Source: Limnoperna fortunei (lineage: Eukaryota > Mollusca > Bivalvia > Mytilida > Modiolidae). From it: a DNA stretch of 64,000 nucleotides. Below are positions 35,036 to 47,800 of this stretch, one piece after another; the first letter of the stretch is position 1, and every line of letters starts with the position of its first letter. The stretch lies in assembly GCA_944474755.1 (NCBI GenBank), contig OX104119.1, forward strand, positions 5,939,075-6,003,074, read 5' to 3'. The notes below the pieces were generated by a model, which was given only the letters and a program-made list of their open reading frames with translations, ran no database searches and was not told where the DNA came from. Both the position numbers and the translations under genes were made by a program.

Positions 35036-35964
35036 TGAGATATATCATCCCACAGGGAAAGGTGTCACCTTACACAGTCTAGTCTTTGGAAAAACATAAT
35101 AGAAAAACCATGTTTGTGAATAAGTTACAAATTATTTTAATCATTTCATGTGCACATTTTATTTAAAGTAAATCATTTAACAGAGTAATCACATTGATTA
35201 TAAAAGAATACAAACTAATTGACATAATTTTTATTACATGGTATCACTAATACACATAGACAGTAAAATACATGATGTTATTGTAAAATAACCAAGACAG
35301 TGAATATAATACATGTACTGTTGACCTTGTCATTTTAATAAAAAAATATGTAAATTGTTTACATGATGTTATTATTAGACAGAATATTATCTTTCACTAA
35401 TTCTTTACATATTCACAATATTCAATACATTCAAGTCCTACAATTATCAATCATTACTAGACCTGTTCATGTAAAACCTAGTTAACTGAGTAATTATATT
35501 GATTTCAAAAGAATACACAGAAATTGACATGACCTTTAAATAGTATCTATTTATATAAGATGTCTAATTATAGATATTTAGGTCAATTCAATCATTCTAA
35601 ACATGTCATCATGTCATATTTCATACTATATTGGACATTTATTTAAGAGTTCATTAGACAGAATATTATCTTTAATTCTTTACATATTCACAATATTTGA
35701 TTTTTTAGTTCACATTACATGTAGTTATTTAATACATTGATACACATTGTTTACATCCAGTAATAACAACAGATAAGTCAGACATATGTAAACTACATGA
35801 TCACTTCCTGGTGTCAATCAGAATATATTGTTATGTGGATTATTTATACTTTCTTATAAACATAAACATTGTCATGACAACCAATAACAACAGATAAGTC
35901 AGACATATGTAAACTACATGATCACTTCCTGGTGTCAATCAGAATATATTGTAATGTGGATTAT
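35036..35964. other. 3' flank of the TRIM-like gene, with local duplications
   Basis: AT-rich. The block ATTAGACAGAATATTATCTTT..AATTCTTTACATATTCACAATATT occurs near 35,378 and again near 35,653. The stretch also contains the extra copy of the coding end described in the next entry. No polyadenylation site could be chosen with confidence. Confidence 0.5.
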
Positions 35965-36003
35965 TTATACTTTCTTATAAACATAAACATTGTCATGACA
36001 ACC
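35759..36003. repeat. 121-bp tandem duplication covering the 3' end of the TRIM-like gene
   Basis: AGATAAGTCAGACATATG at 35,771 recurs at 35,892, and the whole 121-base interval matches with one visible difference (GTTATGTGG and GTAATGTGG). The proximal copy contains the true stop codon and the last coding bases; the distal copy carries a second version of those bases (35,843-35,880) that is outside the frame. Confidence 0.9.
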
Positions 36004-36829
36004 AATAACAACTGATTTAGACAGAGAATTATAACATATGTATGGAGACCAATCAGATGATGGTATCTGTGTAATAATAACCTGACTCTGTTTACCATCA
36101 GGACTAATCCTGAGTATATTGTTAGACTCTTCACATATAACAAGTACATGTCCTTCATCATCTGTTGTAATTCCCCATGGTTCACTCATGTTAGGATCAG
36201 TAAATGTAAACAAAGTGTTCCCCACTGTATCAATACAGTACAACTTAACACTGTCAGTACAGTAGATACGTCCTGCCTCACCACCACAGATATACCCAGG
36301 ATATACATCCACTGGTATTGTACGTGTTACCTTCCGTGACATGTTCATTACCTTTATTGTTCTATCACCACAGCCTACAAACAGCTGGTTATCTCTGTAC
36401 ATGATACCATAACACTCCACCTTTACATTAATACGTTGTATAACTTGTCTCTGTCTGACATCTACTATCACTACAGTAGTAGATAATAATGTAACAGCTA
36501 CAGTGTTGTTGTCTACTACAGCTATACGGAATGGTCCACCAGGTAATGAAATGGTATGTTGTTGTTGTCCTGTTATATCACATGTTACTAATTGATTACC
36601 ACTATAATCAGCTATAACTAACACATCATCATGTAACACCTTTATATCCCTGATCAACTGTACATTGACCTTGAAGTTATAATCCAGTGAATACATGTCC
36701 TGTACATGTTGTACAATGTGATATTTAGTATCTGTTGATTCCCTGTGTTGATTGTTACAGTCCTGACACATAGATCTCTGACAGCCATGACACCAGTATA
36801 CAGATGGTTCCTTGTCACAGACATGACAC
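35965..36829 (-). CDS. TRIM-like gene, main (last) exon
   Basis: The acceptor is TTTACAG just before 36,829. The exon begins one base before a codon boundary, and the first codons give CHVCDKEPSVYWCHGCQ. The frame is open for 288 codons to the stop at 35,965. Codons before the internal methionine at 36,771 complete the zinc cluster, so that methionine is not the start. Confidence 0.85.
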
Positions 36830-39610
36830 CTGTAAAGGATTTATATAAATGTAATATAATTCTGACATACAAAATAACTGAACTTTAAATTATATAAAGT
36901 AAACAAAACACCATGTTGTGTTTCTCTACATTTAAATAGATCAAAGGATGACCTCAAATCAGCATTAATTTATATAAATATAATATCCTAATGAATCCAG
37001 CTATTATTGTGTACAATTATATAAAGTAAACATAATAAAATAACAGTAACACAATGTCTGTATTTAAATGGGTCATAGGATGACAACGTGAATCTTTAAA
37101 GTTGTGTGGTATTAACAATCAAAGTGTACAATGAAATAAACATTTAATGTGTTGATAGTTATAGTCCTGAGACAGAGATGACTTCATGATTATTATCAGT
37201 AAATTAAAACTACACTAACTTGAATAATTAAATATTCAAAACTTGTGGGGTCATGTTAAAAAAATCCTCCTCAGGAGTCGGGACTTGTAAATAGGATGTA
37301 GTTGGCATAAGGGGGCAATTGTCCAGGGGGAGTTGTCATAAGGGGGAAATTGTGCATGGGGTAGTTGACCAGGGGAGTTATCATAAGGAGGCAATTGTCT
37401 GGGGGCAGTTGTCCCAAGGGGGTATTTGTCTTGCAGGAGTTGTCATAATGGGACAATTTATTGTCCCAAAGGGGGGTAGTGTCTCAAGGGCTATTTTCAC
37501 AAGGGGACAATAGTCCAGGGGGAGCTGTCATGAGGGGCAATTGTCAAAAGGGAGTAATTATCCAAGGGCAGTTGCCATGAGGGGTAATTGCCCGGGGGAG
37601 GGATGGAGTTGTCATAAGGGGGCAATTGTGCATGGGGTAGTTGTCATAAGGGGTAATTCAGGGGCAGTTGTCACAAGGGGGCAATTGTCCTTTGGGGTGG
37701 GGTGGGGGGTTGTCATAAAAGTCAATTCTACAGGGAGCAGTTGTCATAAGAGGGCAATTAATGGTCCCAAAGGGGGAAAGTGTCACAAAAGGCAATTTTC
37801 ATAAGAGGACACTAGTCCAGGGGGAGCTGTCATCAGAGACAATTGTCAGGGGCCAGTTGTCATATGGGGACAATTGTCCACGAGCAGTTGTCATAATGGG
37901 GCAATTTTCATAAGGGGACAATTGTCACAAGGGAGCAATTTTCCAAGGGCAGTTGCTGTGGAGGGGGTGGAGTTGTCATCAGGAGGAAATTGTCAAGGGG
38001 CAGTTTTGGCATAATGGGACAATAGTCAGGGGCCAGTAGTCATATGGGGAAAATTGTCCAGGTGCAGTTTCCATAAGGGGGCAGTTGTCATAAGGGGCAA
38101 TTGTCCTGGGGAGTTATAAGGAGGCAATTGTCTGGGGCAGTTGTTCTGGGGGAGTTGTCATAATGGGGCAATTAATTGTCCCAAAGGGCAATTTTCATAA
38201 GGGACAATTTGTTCTGGGGGAGCTGTCATAATGGGCAATTGCCATAAGGGAGCAATCGTCCAAGGATAGTTGTCATAAGGGGCAGTTGCCCCAAGGGAGG
38301 GGTGGAGTTGTCATAAGGGGGGAATTGTCCAACGGAGTTGTCATAAGTGGACAATAGTCAGGGGCCAGTTGTAATATGGTGACAATTGCCATTAGGAGCC
38401 AATTTTAAAGGGTCCGTTATCATAAGGGGCAATTGTCCATGGGGCAGTTATCATAAGGAGGCAATTGTCCTGGGTGGGGAAATTGCCATAAAGGGGCATT
38501 TGTACAGGAAGCAGTTATCATAAGGGAACAATTGTCCGGGGCAAATTGTTATGGGACGGTTATCCGTGGTGCAATTGTCCCAGACCCCACCTCACAAAAG
38601 GCAATTTTCATAATAGGACACTTGTCCAGGGGCAGTTATAAGGGGACAATAGTCAGGGCCAGTTTTCATATGGGGACAATTGTCCAGGGGGGCAGTTCCT
38701 TAAGGGGCAATTGTCTTGGGGCAGTGGTCATAAGGGGGCAATTATTATAAGGAGACAATTTTCCAGGGGTAGTTTCTTCTGAGGGCAATTGTCATAAGGG
38801 GACAACTGTCAAAAGGAGGCAATTGCCCAGGGTCAGTTATCGTAAGAGGCAATTGTGCATGGGGCAGTTGTCACAAGGGGGGCAATTGTCCTCCGGGGAG
38901 TTGTCATAAAGGGACAATTGTCCAGGGTTGAGAAGTTGCCATAAAGGGGCAATTGTACAGGAAGCAGTTGCCATAAGGGAACAATTATTATGGGACAGTT
39001 ATCCGTGGTGCAATTGTCCTAGACCCCCTCTAACTTAGTAAGGTATTTACTACTGATCTTGTCCATGTCACAATAGATGAATGAGCCCCTGATTTACATT
39101 ATAGATATAATGTTGTAACATGTTTGCATTGTAATTTGATGACCTAATTTTACTTTTGTTATAATGTGTTCATTGTTACTGGTTTGTTTGATTGTTTGTT
39201 TGAATGGTGTTTTAACGCCACTTTCAGCAACTTTTCAGCTATATCATGGTGTCCAGTTTTTATTGGGGAGGAAACCTAAGTACCGGGAGAGAACCACCGA
39301 AGTTCGGTAGGAAAACTGGCAATCCTTGTCAATTATGATTGGAGTCGAGTACACCCTGACTGCAGTGAGACTCGAACCTGCAACCTCAGTGTTGATAGAC
39401 CATGTGATCAATAGTAGACGAACTACCTTAACCACTCGGTCACAGAAGCCCCTTACTAACATTTTTTACATATGACCTTGACCCGACCTTCCTTTGGAAA
39501 TCAATGTCATTATTGCTCAAATTGAGACCAATATGAAAAAGACCTGATATGTACTGTTTTAGCATTTCAATTCTTTACTTACTTCTGTTTAAATCTGCTA
39601 TCTTGAATCC
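35965..39610 (-). CDS. TRIM-like protein: B-box-type zinc segment plus NHL-like beta-propeller (partial, two exons seen)
   Basis: Two minus-strand exons join in frame: 39,610-39,583 (28 nt) and 36,829-35,965. The joined reading gives a zinc-binding cluster C-x2-C-x8-C-x2-C-x4-C-x2-C-x3-H-x8-H, the B-box pattern, then about 240 residues of repeated beta-strand motifs (ECYGIMYRDNQLFVG, EPWGITTDDEGHVLVI, NNILRISPDG), typical of the NHL-like propeller of TRIM2/3/56/71-related proteins that are numerous in molluscs. No RING finger is seen; upstream exons, if any, would lie beyond 39,610. Such proteins usually bind RNA or protein partners and some are ubiquitin ligases, but without a RING that activity cannot be claimed. 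The neighbour upstream on the same strand is the ROCO gene. Confidence 0.75.
37265..39030. repeat. Irregular repeat array in the TRIM-like intron (GGGGCAATTGTCC type)
   Basis: Blocks of GGGGCAATTGTCC, GGGGCAGTTGTCATAA and variants follow each other with irregular spacing of about 20-40 bases over 1.7 kb. CAATTG recurs in most units, and the plus strand is G-rich while C is scarce, a strong strand asymmetry. Small frames inside it are not genes. Confidence 0.9.
39181..39453 (-). mobile_element. tRNA-derived SINE in the TRIM-like intron
   Basis: On minus it has GGGGCTTCTGTGACCGAGTGG with box A, GCAGGTTCGAGTCTC as box B, the CCAATAAAAACTGGACACC block and GGCGTTAAAACACC followed by AAACAAACAATC. 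It is a nearly complete copy in the sense orientation of the gene. Confidence 0.9.
39583..39610 (-). CDS. TRIM-like gene, 28-nt upstream exon (candidate)
   Basis: TTTTACAG precedes and GTAAGT follows a 28-base stretch. Its last two bases AA plus the first base G of the next exon make a lysine codon, and the reading IQDSRFKQK leads straight into the zinc cluster. The strong donor and matching phase favour it, but it is short, so chance cannot be excluded. Confidence 0.5.
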
Positions 39611-39912
39611 CTGTAAAATACAAACAAAATGTCAGATATTGTCAACAATATAAACTTTTAGACTAAGTTCATTTCTGGACCATGACAGCCTCAGAACAAT
39701 ATTTCAATAACTGTATTCATCCTCAATAGATTGATTTGCTGCTGTATACAATGTTAATAGCGGGTAATTGGATATCAAGTTTGTCAAGAAAAAATATCCC
39801 ATTAGGCAGGATATTCGATTTTATCCGATTTGACATTTCGAGAAGTCAAGTATTGATTTTGATGACGTAATAACATGTGTTCCAGTTTTGGTGCCCCTAC
39901 AACAGTTGTACA

Positions 39913-40048
39913 TTGTATTACCATGTTTTTGTTTGATAATAAATGAATTAAATTGTTTTTAATTGTTTATTTGTTATAATTGTATTACCATGTTTTTGTT
40001 TGATAATAAATGAATTAAATTGTTTTTAATTGTTTATTTGTTAAAATA
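39913..40048. repeat. Tandem duplication, about 68 bp
   Basis: ATTGTATTACCATGTTTTTG followed by TTTGATAATAAATGAATTAA and TTGTTTATTTGTT occurs twice in direct succession with no visible base change. It is AT-rich and non-coding. Confidence 0.9.
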
Positions 40049-40224
40049 AACAATTTTGACATTATTGTGTTCTTCTTTTTCCCCAAAGATATGTGTATTC
40101 TTTGTTCAGAACTCCATCTTTTTTGTTTACATTATTTTTATGGTTACAGTGAAACATGATTTATCTGTTTCTTTGATCGTTGAATAAGTTCTGTGTGGAC
40201 CATTTAATTTTTTTATTTTTAATT

Positions 40225-43200
40225 TATACAGTAAAGACCTGACATTTCAACCTCATTCCTGACACTCCCTCTGGTGTTACAGTAAAAACCAGACATTTCA
40301 ACCACATTCCTGACACTCCCTCTGGTGTTACAGTAAAGACCAGACATTTCAACCTCATTCCTGACACTCCATCTGGTGTAACAGTAAAGACCAGACATTT
40401 CAACCTCATTCCTGACACTCCCTCTGGTGTTACAGTAAAGACCAGACATTTCAACCTCATTCCTGACACTCCCTCTGGTGTTACAGTAGAGACCAGACAT
40501 TTCAACCTCATTCCTGACACTCCCTCTGGTGTTACAGTAGAGACCAGACATTTCAACCTCATTCCTGACACTCCATCTGGTGTTACAGTAAAGACCAGAC
40601 ATTTCAACCTCATTCCTGACACTCCCTCTGTTGTTACAGTAAAGACCAGACATTTCAACCTCATTCCTGTCACTCCCTCTGGTGTTACAGTAAAACCAGA
40701 CATTTCAACCTCATTCCTGACACTCCCTCTGGTGTTACAGTAAAGACCAGACATTTCAACCTCATTCCTGACACTCCCTCTGGTGTTACAGTAGACCAGA
40801 AATTTCAACCTCATTCCTGACACTCCCTCTGGTGTTACAGTAGAGACCAGACATTTCAACCTCATTCCTGACACTCCCCCTAGTGTTACAGTAAAGACCA
40901 GACATTTCAACCTCATTCCTGACACTCCGGAGTCTCTGGTATTACAGAAGAGACAAGACAACCTCATTCCTGACACTCCCTCTGGTGTTACAGTAAAGAC
41001 CAGACATTTCAACCTCATTCCTGACACTCCCTCTGGTGTTACAGTAAAGACCAGACATTTCGACCTCATTCCCGACACTCCCTTTGGTGTTACAGTAGAG
41101 ACTAGACATTTCAACCTCATTCCTGATGCTCCTCTAGTGTTACAGTAAAGACCAGACATTTCAACCTCATTCCTGACACTCCCTCTGGTGTTACAGTAAA
41201 GACCAGACATTTCAACCTCATTCCTGACACTCCCTCTGGTGTTACAGTAAAAACCTGACATTTCAACCTCATTGCTGACACTCCCTCTAGTGTTACAGTA
41301 AAGACCAGACAACCTCATTCCTGACACTCCCTCTGGTGTTACAGTAAAGACCAGACATTTCAACCTCATTCCTGACACTCCCTCTGGTGTTACAGTAAAG
41401 ACCAGACATTTCAACCTCATTCCTGACACTCCCTCTGGTGTTACAGTAAAGACCAGACATTTCAACCTCATTCCTGACACTCCCTCTGTTGTTACAGTAA
41501 AGACCAGACATTTCAACCTCATTCCTGTCACTCCCTCTGGTGTTACAGTAAAACCAGACATTTCAACCTCATTCCTGACACTCCCTCTGGTGTTACAGTA
41601 AAGACCAGACATTTCAACATCATTCCTGACACTCCCTCTGGTGTTACAGTAAAGACCAGAAATTTCAACCTCATTCCTGACACTCCCTCTGGTGTTACAG
41701 TAGAGACCAGACATTTCAACCTCATTCCTGACACTCCCCCTAGTGTTACAGTAAAGACCAGACATTTCAACCTCATTCCTGACACTCCGGAGTCTCTGGT
41801 ATTACAGAAGAGACAAGACAACCTCATTCCTGACACTCCCTCTGGTGTTACAGTAAAGACCAGACATTTCAACCTCATTCCTGACACTCCCTCTGGTGTT
41901 ACAGTAAAGACCAGACATTTCGACCTCATTCCCGACACTCCCTTTGGTGTTACAGTAGAGACTAGACATTTCAACCTCATTCCTGATGCTCCTCTAGTGT
42001 TACAGTAAAGACCAGACATTTCAACCTCATTCCTGACACTCCCTCTGGTGTTACAGTAAAGACCTGACATTTCAACCTCATTCCTGACACTCCCTCTGGT
42101 GTTACAGTAAAAACCTGACATTTCAACCTCATTGCTGACACTCCCTCTAGTGTTACAGTAAAGACCAGACAACCTCATTCCTGACACTCCCTCTGGTGTT
42201 ACAGTAAAGACCAGACATTTCAACCTCATTCCTGACACTCCCTCTGGTGTTACAGTAAAGACCAGACATTTCAACCTCATTCCTGACACTCCCTCTGGTG
42301 TTACAGTAAAGACCAGACATTTCAACCTCATTCCTGGCACTCCCTCTGGTGTTACAGTAAAGACAAGACATTTTAACCTCATTTTTGACACTCCCTCTGG
42401 TGTTACAGTAAAGACCAGACATTTCAACCTCATTCCTGACACTCCCTCTGGTGTTACAGTACAGTAAGACCAGACATTTCAACCTCATTCCTGACACTCC
42501 CTCTGGTGTTACAGTAAAGACCAGACATTTCAACCTCATTCCTGACACTCCCTCTGGTGTTACAGTAGAGACCAGACATTTCAACCTCATTCCTGACACT
42601 CCCTCTGGTGTTACCGTAAAGACCAGACATTTCAACCTCATTCCTGACACTCCCTCTGGTGTTACAGTAAAGACCAGACATTTCAACCTCATTTCTGACA
42701 CTCCCTCTGGTGTTACCGTAAAGACCAGACATTTCAACCTCATTCCTGACACTCCCTCTGGTGTTACAGTAGAGACCAGACATTTCAACCTCATTCCTGA
42801 CACTCCATCTGGTGTTACAGTAAAGACCAGACATTTCAACCTCATTCCTGACACTCCCTCTGGTGTTACAGTAAAGACCAGATATTTCAACCTCATTCCT
42901 GACACTCCCTCTGGTGTTACAGTAAAGACCAGACATTTCAACCTCATTCCTGACACTCCCGCTGGTGTTACAGTAAAGACCAGACATTTCAACCTCATTC
43001 CTGTCACTCCCTCTGGTGTTACAGTAAAGACCAGACATTTCGACCTCATTCCTGACACTCCCTCTGGTGTTACAGTAAAGACCAGACATTTCAACCTCAT
43101 TCCTGACACTCCTTATGGTGTTACAGTAAAGACCAGACATTTCAACCTCATTCCTGACACTCCCTCTGGTGTTACAGTAAAGACCAGATATTTCAACCTC

Positions 43201-43880
43201 ATTCCTGACACTCCCTCTGGTGTTACAGTAAAGACCAGACATTTCAACCTCATTCCTGACACTCCCGCTGGTGTTACAGTAAAGACCAGACATTTCAACC
43301 TCATTCCTGTCACTCCCTCTGGTGTTACAGTAAAGACCAGACATTTCAACCTCATTCCTGACACTCCCTCTGGTGTTACAGTAAAGACCAGACATTTCAA
43401 CCTCATTCCTGACACTCCTTCTGGTGTTACAGTAAAGACCAGACATTTCAACCTCATTCCTGACACTCCCTCTGGTGTTACAGTAAAACCAGACATTTCA
43501 ACCTCATTCCTGACACTCCCTCTGGTGTTACAGTAAAGACCTGACATTTCAATCTCATTACTGACACTCCCTCTGGTGTTACAGTAAAGACCTGACATTT
43601 CAACCTCATTCCTGACACTCCCTTTAGTGTTACAGTAAAGACCAGACAACCTCATTCCTGACACACCCTCTGGTGTTACAGTAGAGACCAGACATTTCAA
43701 CCTCATTCCTGACACTCCCTCTGGTGTTACAGTAAAGACCAGACATTTCAACCTCATTCCTGACACTCCCTCTGGTGTTACAGTAAAGACCAGACATTTC
43801 AACCTCATTCCTGACACTCCCACTGGTGTTACAATAAAGACCAGACATATCAACCTCATTCCTGACGCTCCTCTGGTGTT
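40225..43880. repeat. 51-bp satellite array with higher-order structure
   Basis: The unit is 51 bases: ACCAGACATTTCAACCTCAT, TCCTGACACTCCCTCTGGTG and TTACAGTAAAG. About 70 units are present. Rare variants recur at fixed distance: CCGGAGTCTCTGGTATTACAG at 40,929 and 41,789 (period 860), and GATATTTCAACC at 42,881 and 43,187 (306, six units). These mark segmental duplications inside the array. Because 51 is 17 codons, several frames of 290-510 codons are open on both strands; the repeated S-G-L-Y-C-N-T-R-G and F-T-V-T-P-E-G-V readings are artefacts. Confidence 0.95.
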
Positions 43881-44781
43881 GGGCAAGACATACAAAGAAT
43901 CATTATTATTCTTCAAAGCATTTAAAATGTATGCGATAGACAAAACTTGATACAATAATAAATTTATTGGCTGTGGTATGTTCAATCAACACAAACGAAA
44001 TAATAGTTTCTTGTCTGCAATTATCTATATATCTAAAACTATTCTGATAATGTGTTGTCTAATATATATATATATATGTCACCTTCCTGACCTTTTAATT
44101 TCTTCTCTGCTGGTACATTATCTTTTTTCTAGAAAAAAAAAAATCAACATTTATCAACATATTTGAATTAACATTCTCTATTACAAGTATTTGTGTATAT
44201 AATCTGTACATAAAAATGTAGGTTTGTATAAGTTACGCACATGAAAAAGGAAACGTTAACTGAATGTAAACAGTATCTGTCCAAGAGGAAATTATCATTC
44301 AAGTAGAAATATTAAAATACTAATAACTTGATAAAGTTTTTTTAGCATATATAGTTATAATTTATGTATGTTGTTTAGAGACATCCTGATTCTGAGTTCT
44401 TGCTATACCTCATGCTGTATATACAGTTATAATTTGTGTATGTTGTTAAGAGACATCCTGATTCAGAGTTCTTGAAAATCTTCAAATACAATACAGTTCT
44501 TGAAAATCTTCAAATACAATACAGTTACATGTATCTCCTAATTGAAATTTATACCAAATATAAGCTCAATATCTTCAAGCTTTTAGAAGAAGGAATGGAA
44601 AACTGTTATTTTGAAGTAATTATCCAAGTCCAAGGGCAATAATTTGGTAAAAAATCAATGGACTTTACACAATTCAAACTTGATCTGTGACTCATGATTG
44701 TCTGTAAGCGTTTACATAGAACATGTAGAAAGTACGGGAAACATGTTGTGACGGATGGATTGATGTATAGAGTGCTAACCT
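43881..44781. other. Spacer between the satellite and the end of the ROCO gene
   Basis: AT-rich sequence. TTCTTGAAAATCTTCAAATACAATACAG is present twice at about 44,470-44,525, and TAGTTATAATTT(A/G)TGTATGTTGTT also twice (44,350 and 44,408). It should include the 3' untranslated region of the ROCO gene, but no clear AATAAA on the minus strand could be chosen. Confidence 0.45.
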
Positions 44782-44811
44782 TTAGTACCATTCAGCAATA
44801 CCAGCAGGGGA
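44782..44811 (-). CDS. ROCO gene, terminal exon (candidate)
   Basis: After ATGTTTTCAG the frame left by the COR exon reads SPAGIAEWY and a TAA at 44,784-44,782. The acceptor is good and the phase fits. Retention of the intron would instead end the protein at once with V and TGA at 44,922. Confidence 0.5.
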   Translation of the reverse strand, partial: SPAGIAEWY

Positions 44812-47800
44812 CTGAAAACATTAATAAGATTTCTGTATAGAATTCAAACCATGTCTGACAGAAATCTTGAACGTTCTGCATATCACTAATTGTAATAATG
44901 ATACAATTATTATGTAAGATTTCATACCTCTGTATAGTCTTCAAACCAGGTCTGAAATAAATCTTGAGTTTTATGATGATCACTATGTTCTTCACAGAAG
45001 TAGTCATCCCCTGAATCCAGTAACTCACTGTAGCTATGGCGACCAGCGGGCATGTGTATGTTGCCATCAGAGCACTTCGACTTTACAGTGTAGGATACTC
45101 TCCTTGTTTCAAATCTTTCTTTGACTCTCTCAATTGTTCCCCCCAATTCTTCTAGCATTGTTTTACATCTTCCTTTCTCCGCATTTTTCCATTGCCATAT
45201 CTGTAGTGCTATTGTATTTTTACAAAAACACAAAATAAATTTTCTGAACTTGGAGCCATCAAGAAAGAACACTCCCATACCATGATAAATAGCTATTCGA
45301 CCGGTTTGTGGTTCAGTGCACATAGGATATTGACTGATATAATGACACAAAATATGGTTGAAAAAGTCCAACGGCATAAAATCAAATTCGATACACAACC
45401 ATGGTGTTCGCTTACAGTTATCTTTCTTTGCATTAAACCTATCAATGATATCTGTAAATGAAGCTTTCTCGGAGATCATGCAAGGCATATAATAAGTAGG
45501 TAAGATTTTCCTTTGTCCATTTTCCATCAAAGTTGTTAGCTTTACTATAATGCCAAATATTTCCATAACATTTAGTAGGTGACTGCTATGTTTGTTAAAG
45601 TCAAGTTCTGGTTCTTTATCAAAGAGTTTTACAATCAGAGAGGGCTCAAGCTTTCCAGTGTCTTCTAGTGCTTTCCATCCGTCAGTCAGCTTCAGGTTTG
45701 AATCAAATTTGTCCGATACAAGACATCTAAAAGCATTTGCTAACCATTTTTGGTTTAGTATAATATATTCTTTTAAACTCTCAAAATATACGACACCTCC
45801 CACTTTATGTTGATATTTCAGGAAAAGTTTTATTTCATCCTCGCTATCAATTGAACATTGAGAAGATAGTTCGACAATATCCAACCAAGATAATATGTTC
45901 ATCTCAGCCTCCCTTAAAACATCAATTGATTGTTCTAAACGAATCCAACGTAAGGGTAACTTTTCAGCGAATGTTTTGACCTGCTTTCCATATTTAAAAA
46001 CTGTGTTGCGCAAAACATTAAAATCCCCTTCTTCTGACTCGGTGTTTGAGACATAACATATCTCTCTTACATGTTTTTTCTTAGCTTCGTTTCTTAATAC
46101 AGAGAGCAGTTGTTTTCGGAAGTCGTCTTTTCTTTCCTGCAGCTAAAAGAAAAAAAAATCCTAAATTTTCACTTATTTTGCTCCTGAATATTGTTTTGTC
46201 GCAAACAATTAACTGACAAAGAAAATATATACTGGAAATCTTAAATTGATAATTATAGACTATATACTTTTTTGAAACAAGATGCATTTTTTCGTCCAAA
46301 TCTTATCAAAGGGCCACAGCCCTGAGATGAGATGACGATAAAATGTATCGAGTTTCAAAAAATGTAAATAATCTGTTTATAGCTGTTTTGTAACACTGTG
46401 TTTACATATTTTGACAGATGGGCCCCATCTCACGCTAGTAGATTGAGATGGGATAATACCGCACATAAAGATCAAAGGAAAATACTGCAAAATAGCAATA
46501 ATGACCTGGACTTCACTGTGTTGTTGCTTGATCTGTTAATTGTGTGTATACTAGATAAGGATAAAGTACAATACATGTAAATGTCATAAATTGTTTTACT
46601 GCAGATGTCTACATGATTTACCCAGTCTTACATAATAACAAGTCACATACTTTAAGATAATGCTCGGTTATTAAAGTTTGCCAGCATCTTACAGAATTTC
46701 TGATATGATTGATTAATTGATTGATTGATTGATGTTAACGTCCAGCAAGTAATATTTCAGCTATGATAATTATCAGAGGGATAGATTCAAAATATAACTT
46801 ATTTTAATTCTATTATCTTTTAATTGGTCAAACCCCATTGAAATTTCAATGGAAATAAAAATATTTACTATTTTAAATCTGAACTGAACATCTTAGACAT
46901 CTATATTGTATTCACATATAAAATGAGATCAAACCTGATATTTGTTCATAACACTTACATGATCTCTGCACTCATCAATTCTGGTACAAACAATGATTGC
47001 TGGCGGATAGAGAAGTTCTGTCTCCTCTTTCATTTCCTCCTTACTGACACATGAGTGAATAGTATCAAGCCAGAAATCTATATACTCTACAAAAATAAAG
47101 AAATTAAAAAATAGGAAATAGTTTCCAAAGGGGCAATATGCGAATAAGAGCATTTGGAATTATTATTAATATCATATACTTTCTATGGACCATACAAAGA
47201 TTGTTTAATTGATAAATTAAATCCAGATATAAGGAAAAAGGATACATATGATACCACAATAACACAAGTTAGTTTGAATGTTGTTTAAAGCCACTTTCAG
47301 CAATTTTTCAGCTATATCTTGGCACATAGTTATTACTTGGTAAAGAAGACGAAGGACCCATAGAAAACCCCTACCTTAACTAGGAGAACTGCTACTTTTT
47401 AATTAAAATTGTCGTCAAGTGCACCCTGATCATAACCTAGGTTTTGACAGACCATGTAATCAATAGTGGATGAATTACCTTAACTACTCAGTCACCAAGG
47501 GGCCTTACATGAGTTAGAGAAGATCTGATATATTTGACAGATTAGTTTATGTTTAACATACATTAAATCAATGTGCATGGACAGTCTATATTACTGAAGG
47601 AACATTGAATATGTTGGTCATCTAAGTGGTGAAGTTAAAGAGGAGAAGATTAAAATAGAAAAATTTGATAGCTAGATATAAGGGGACACAGAGTATGTGA
47701 TGAAATTAGCTCAACCTGACCTTTAATAAAGCTATCTAAAAAGAGAAACATTATTTGTACCAAACATATGTATTTTATCTAATTTTTAAAAGTTTCAAAC

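Noticed and set aside
40219..43985. Frames of 144 to 513 codons on both strands
   Set aside because: They translate the 51-bp satellite in several phases. No splice context, no domain and equal openness on both strands argue against genes.
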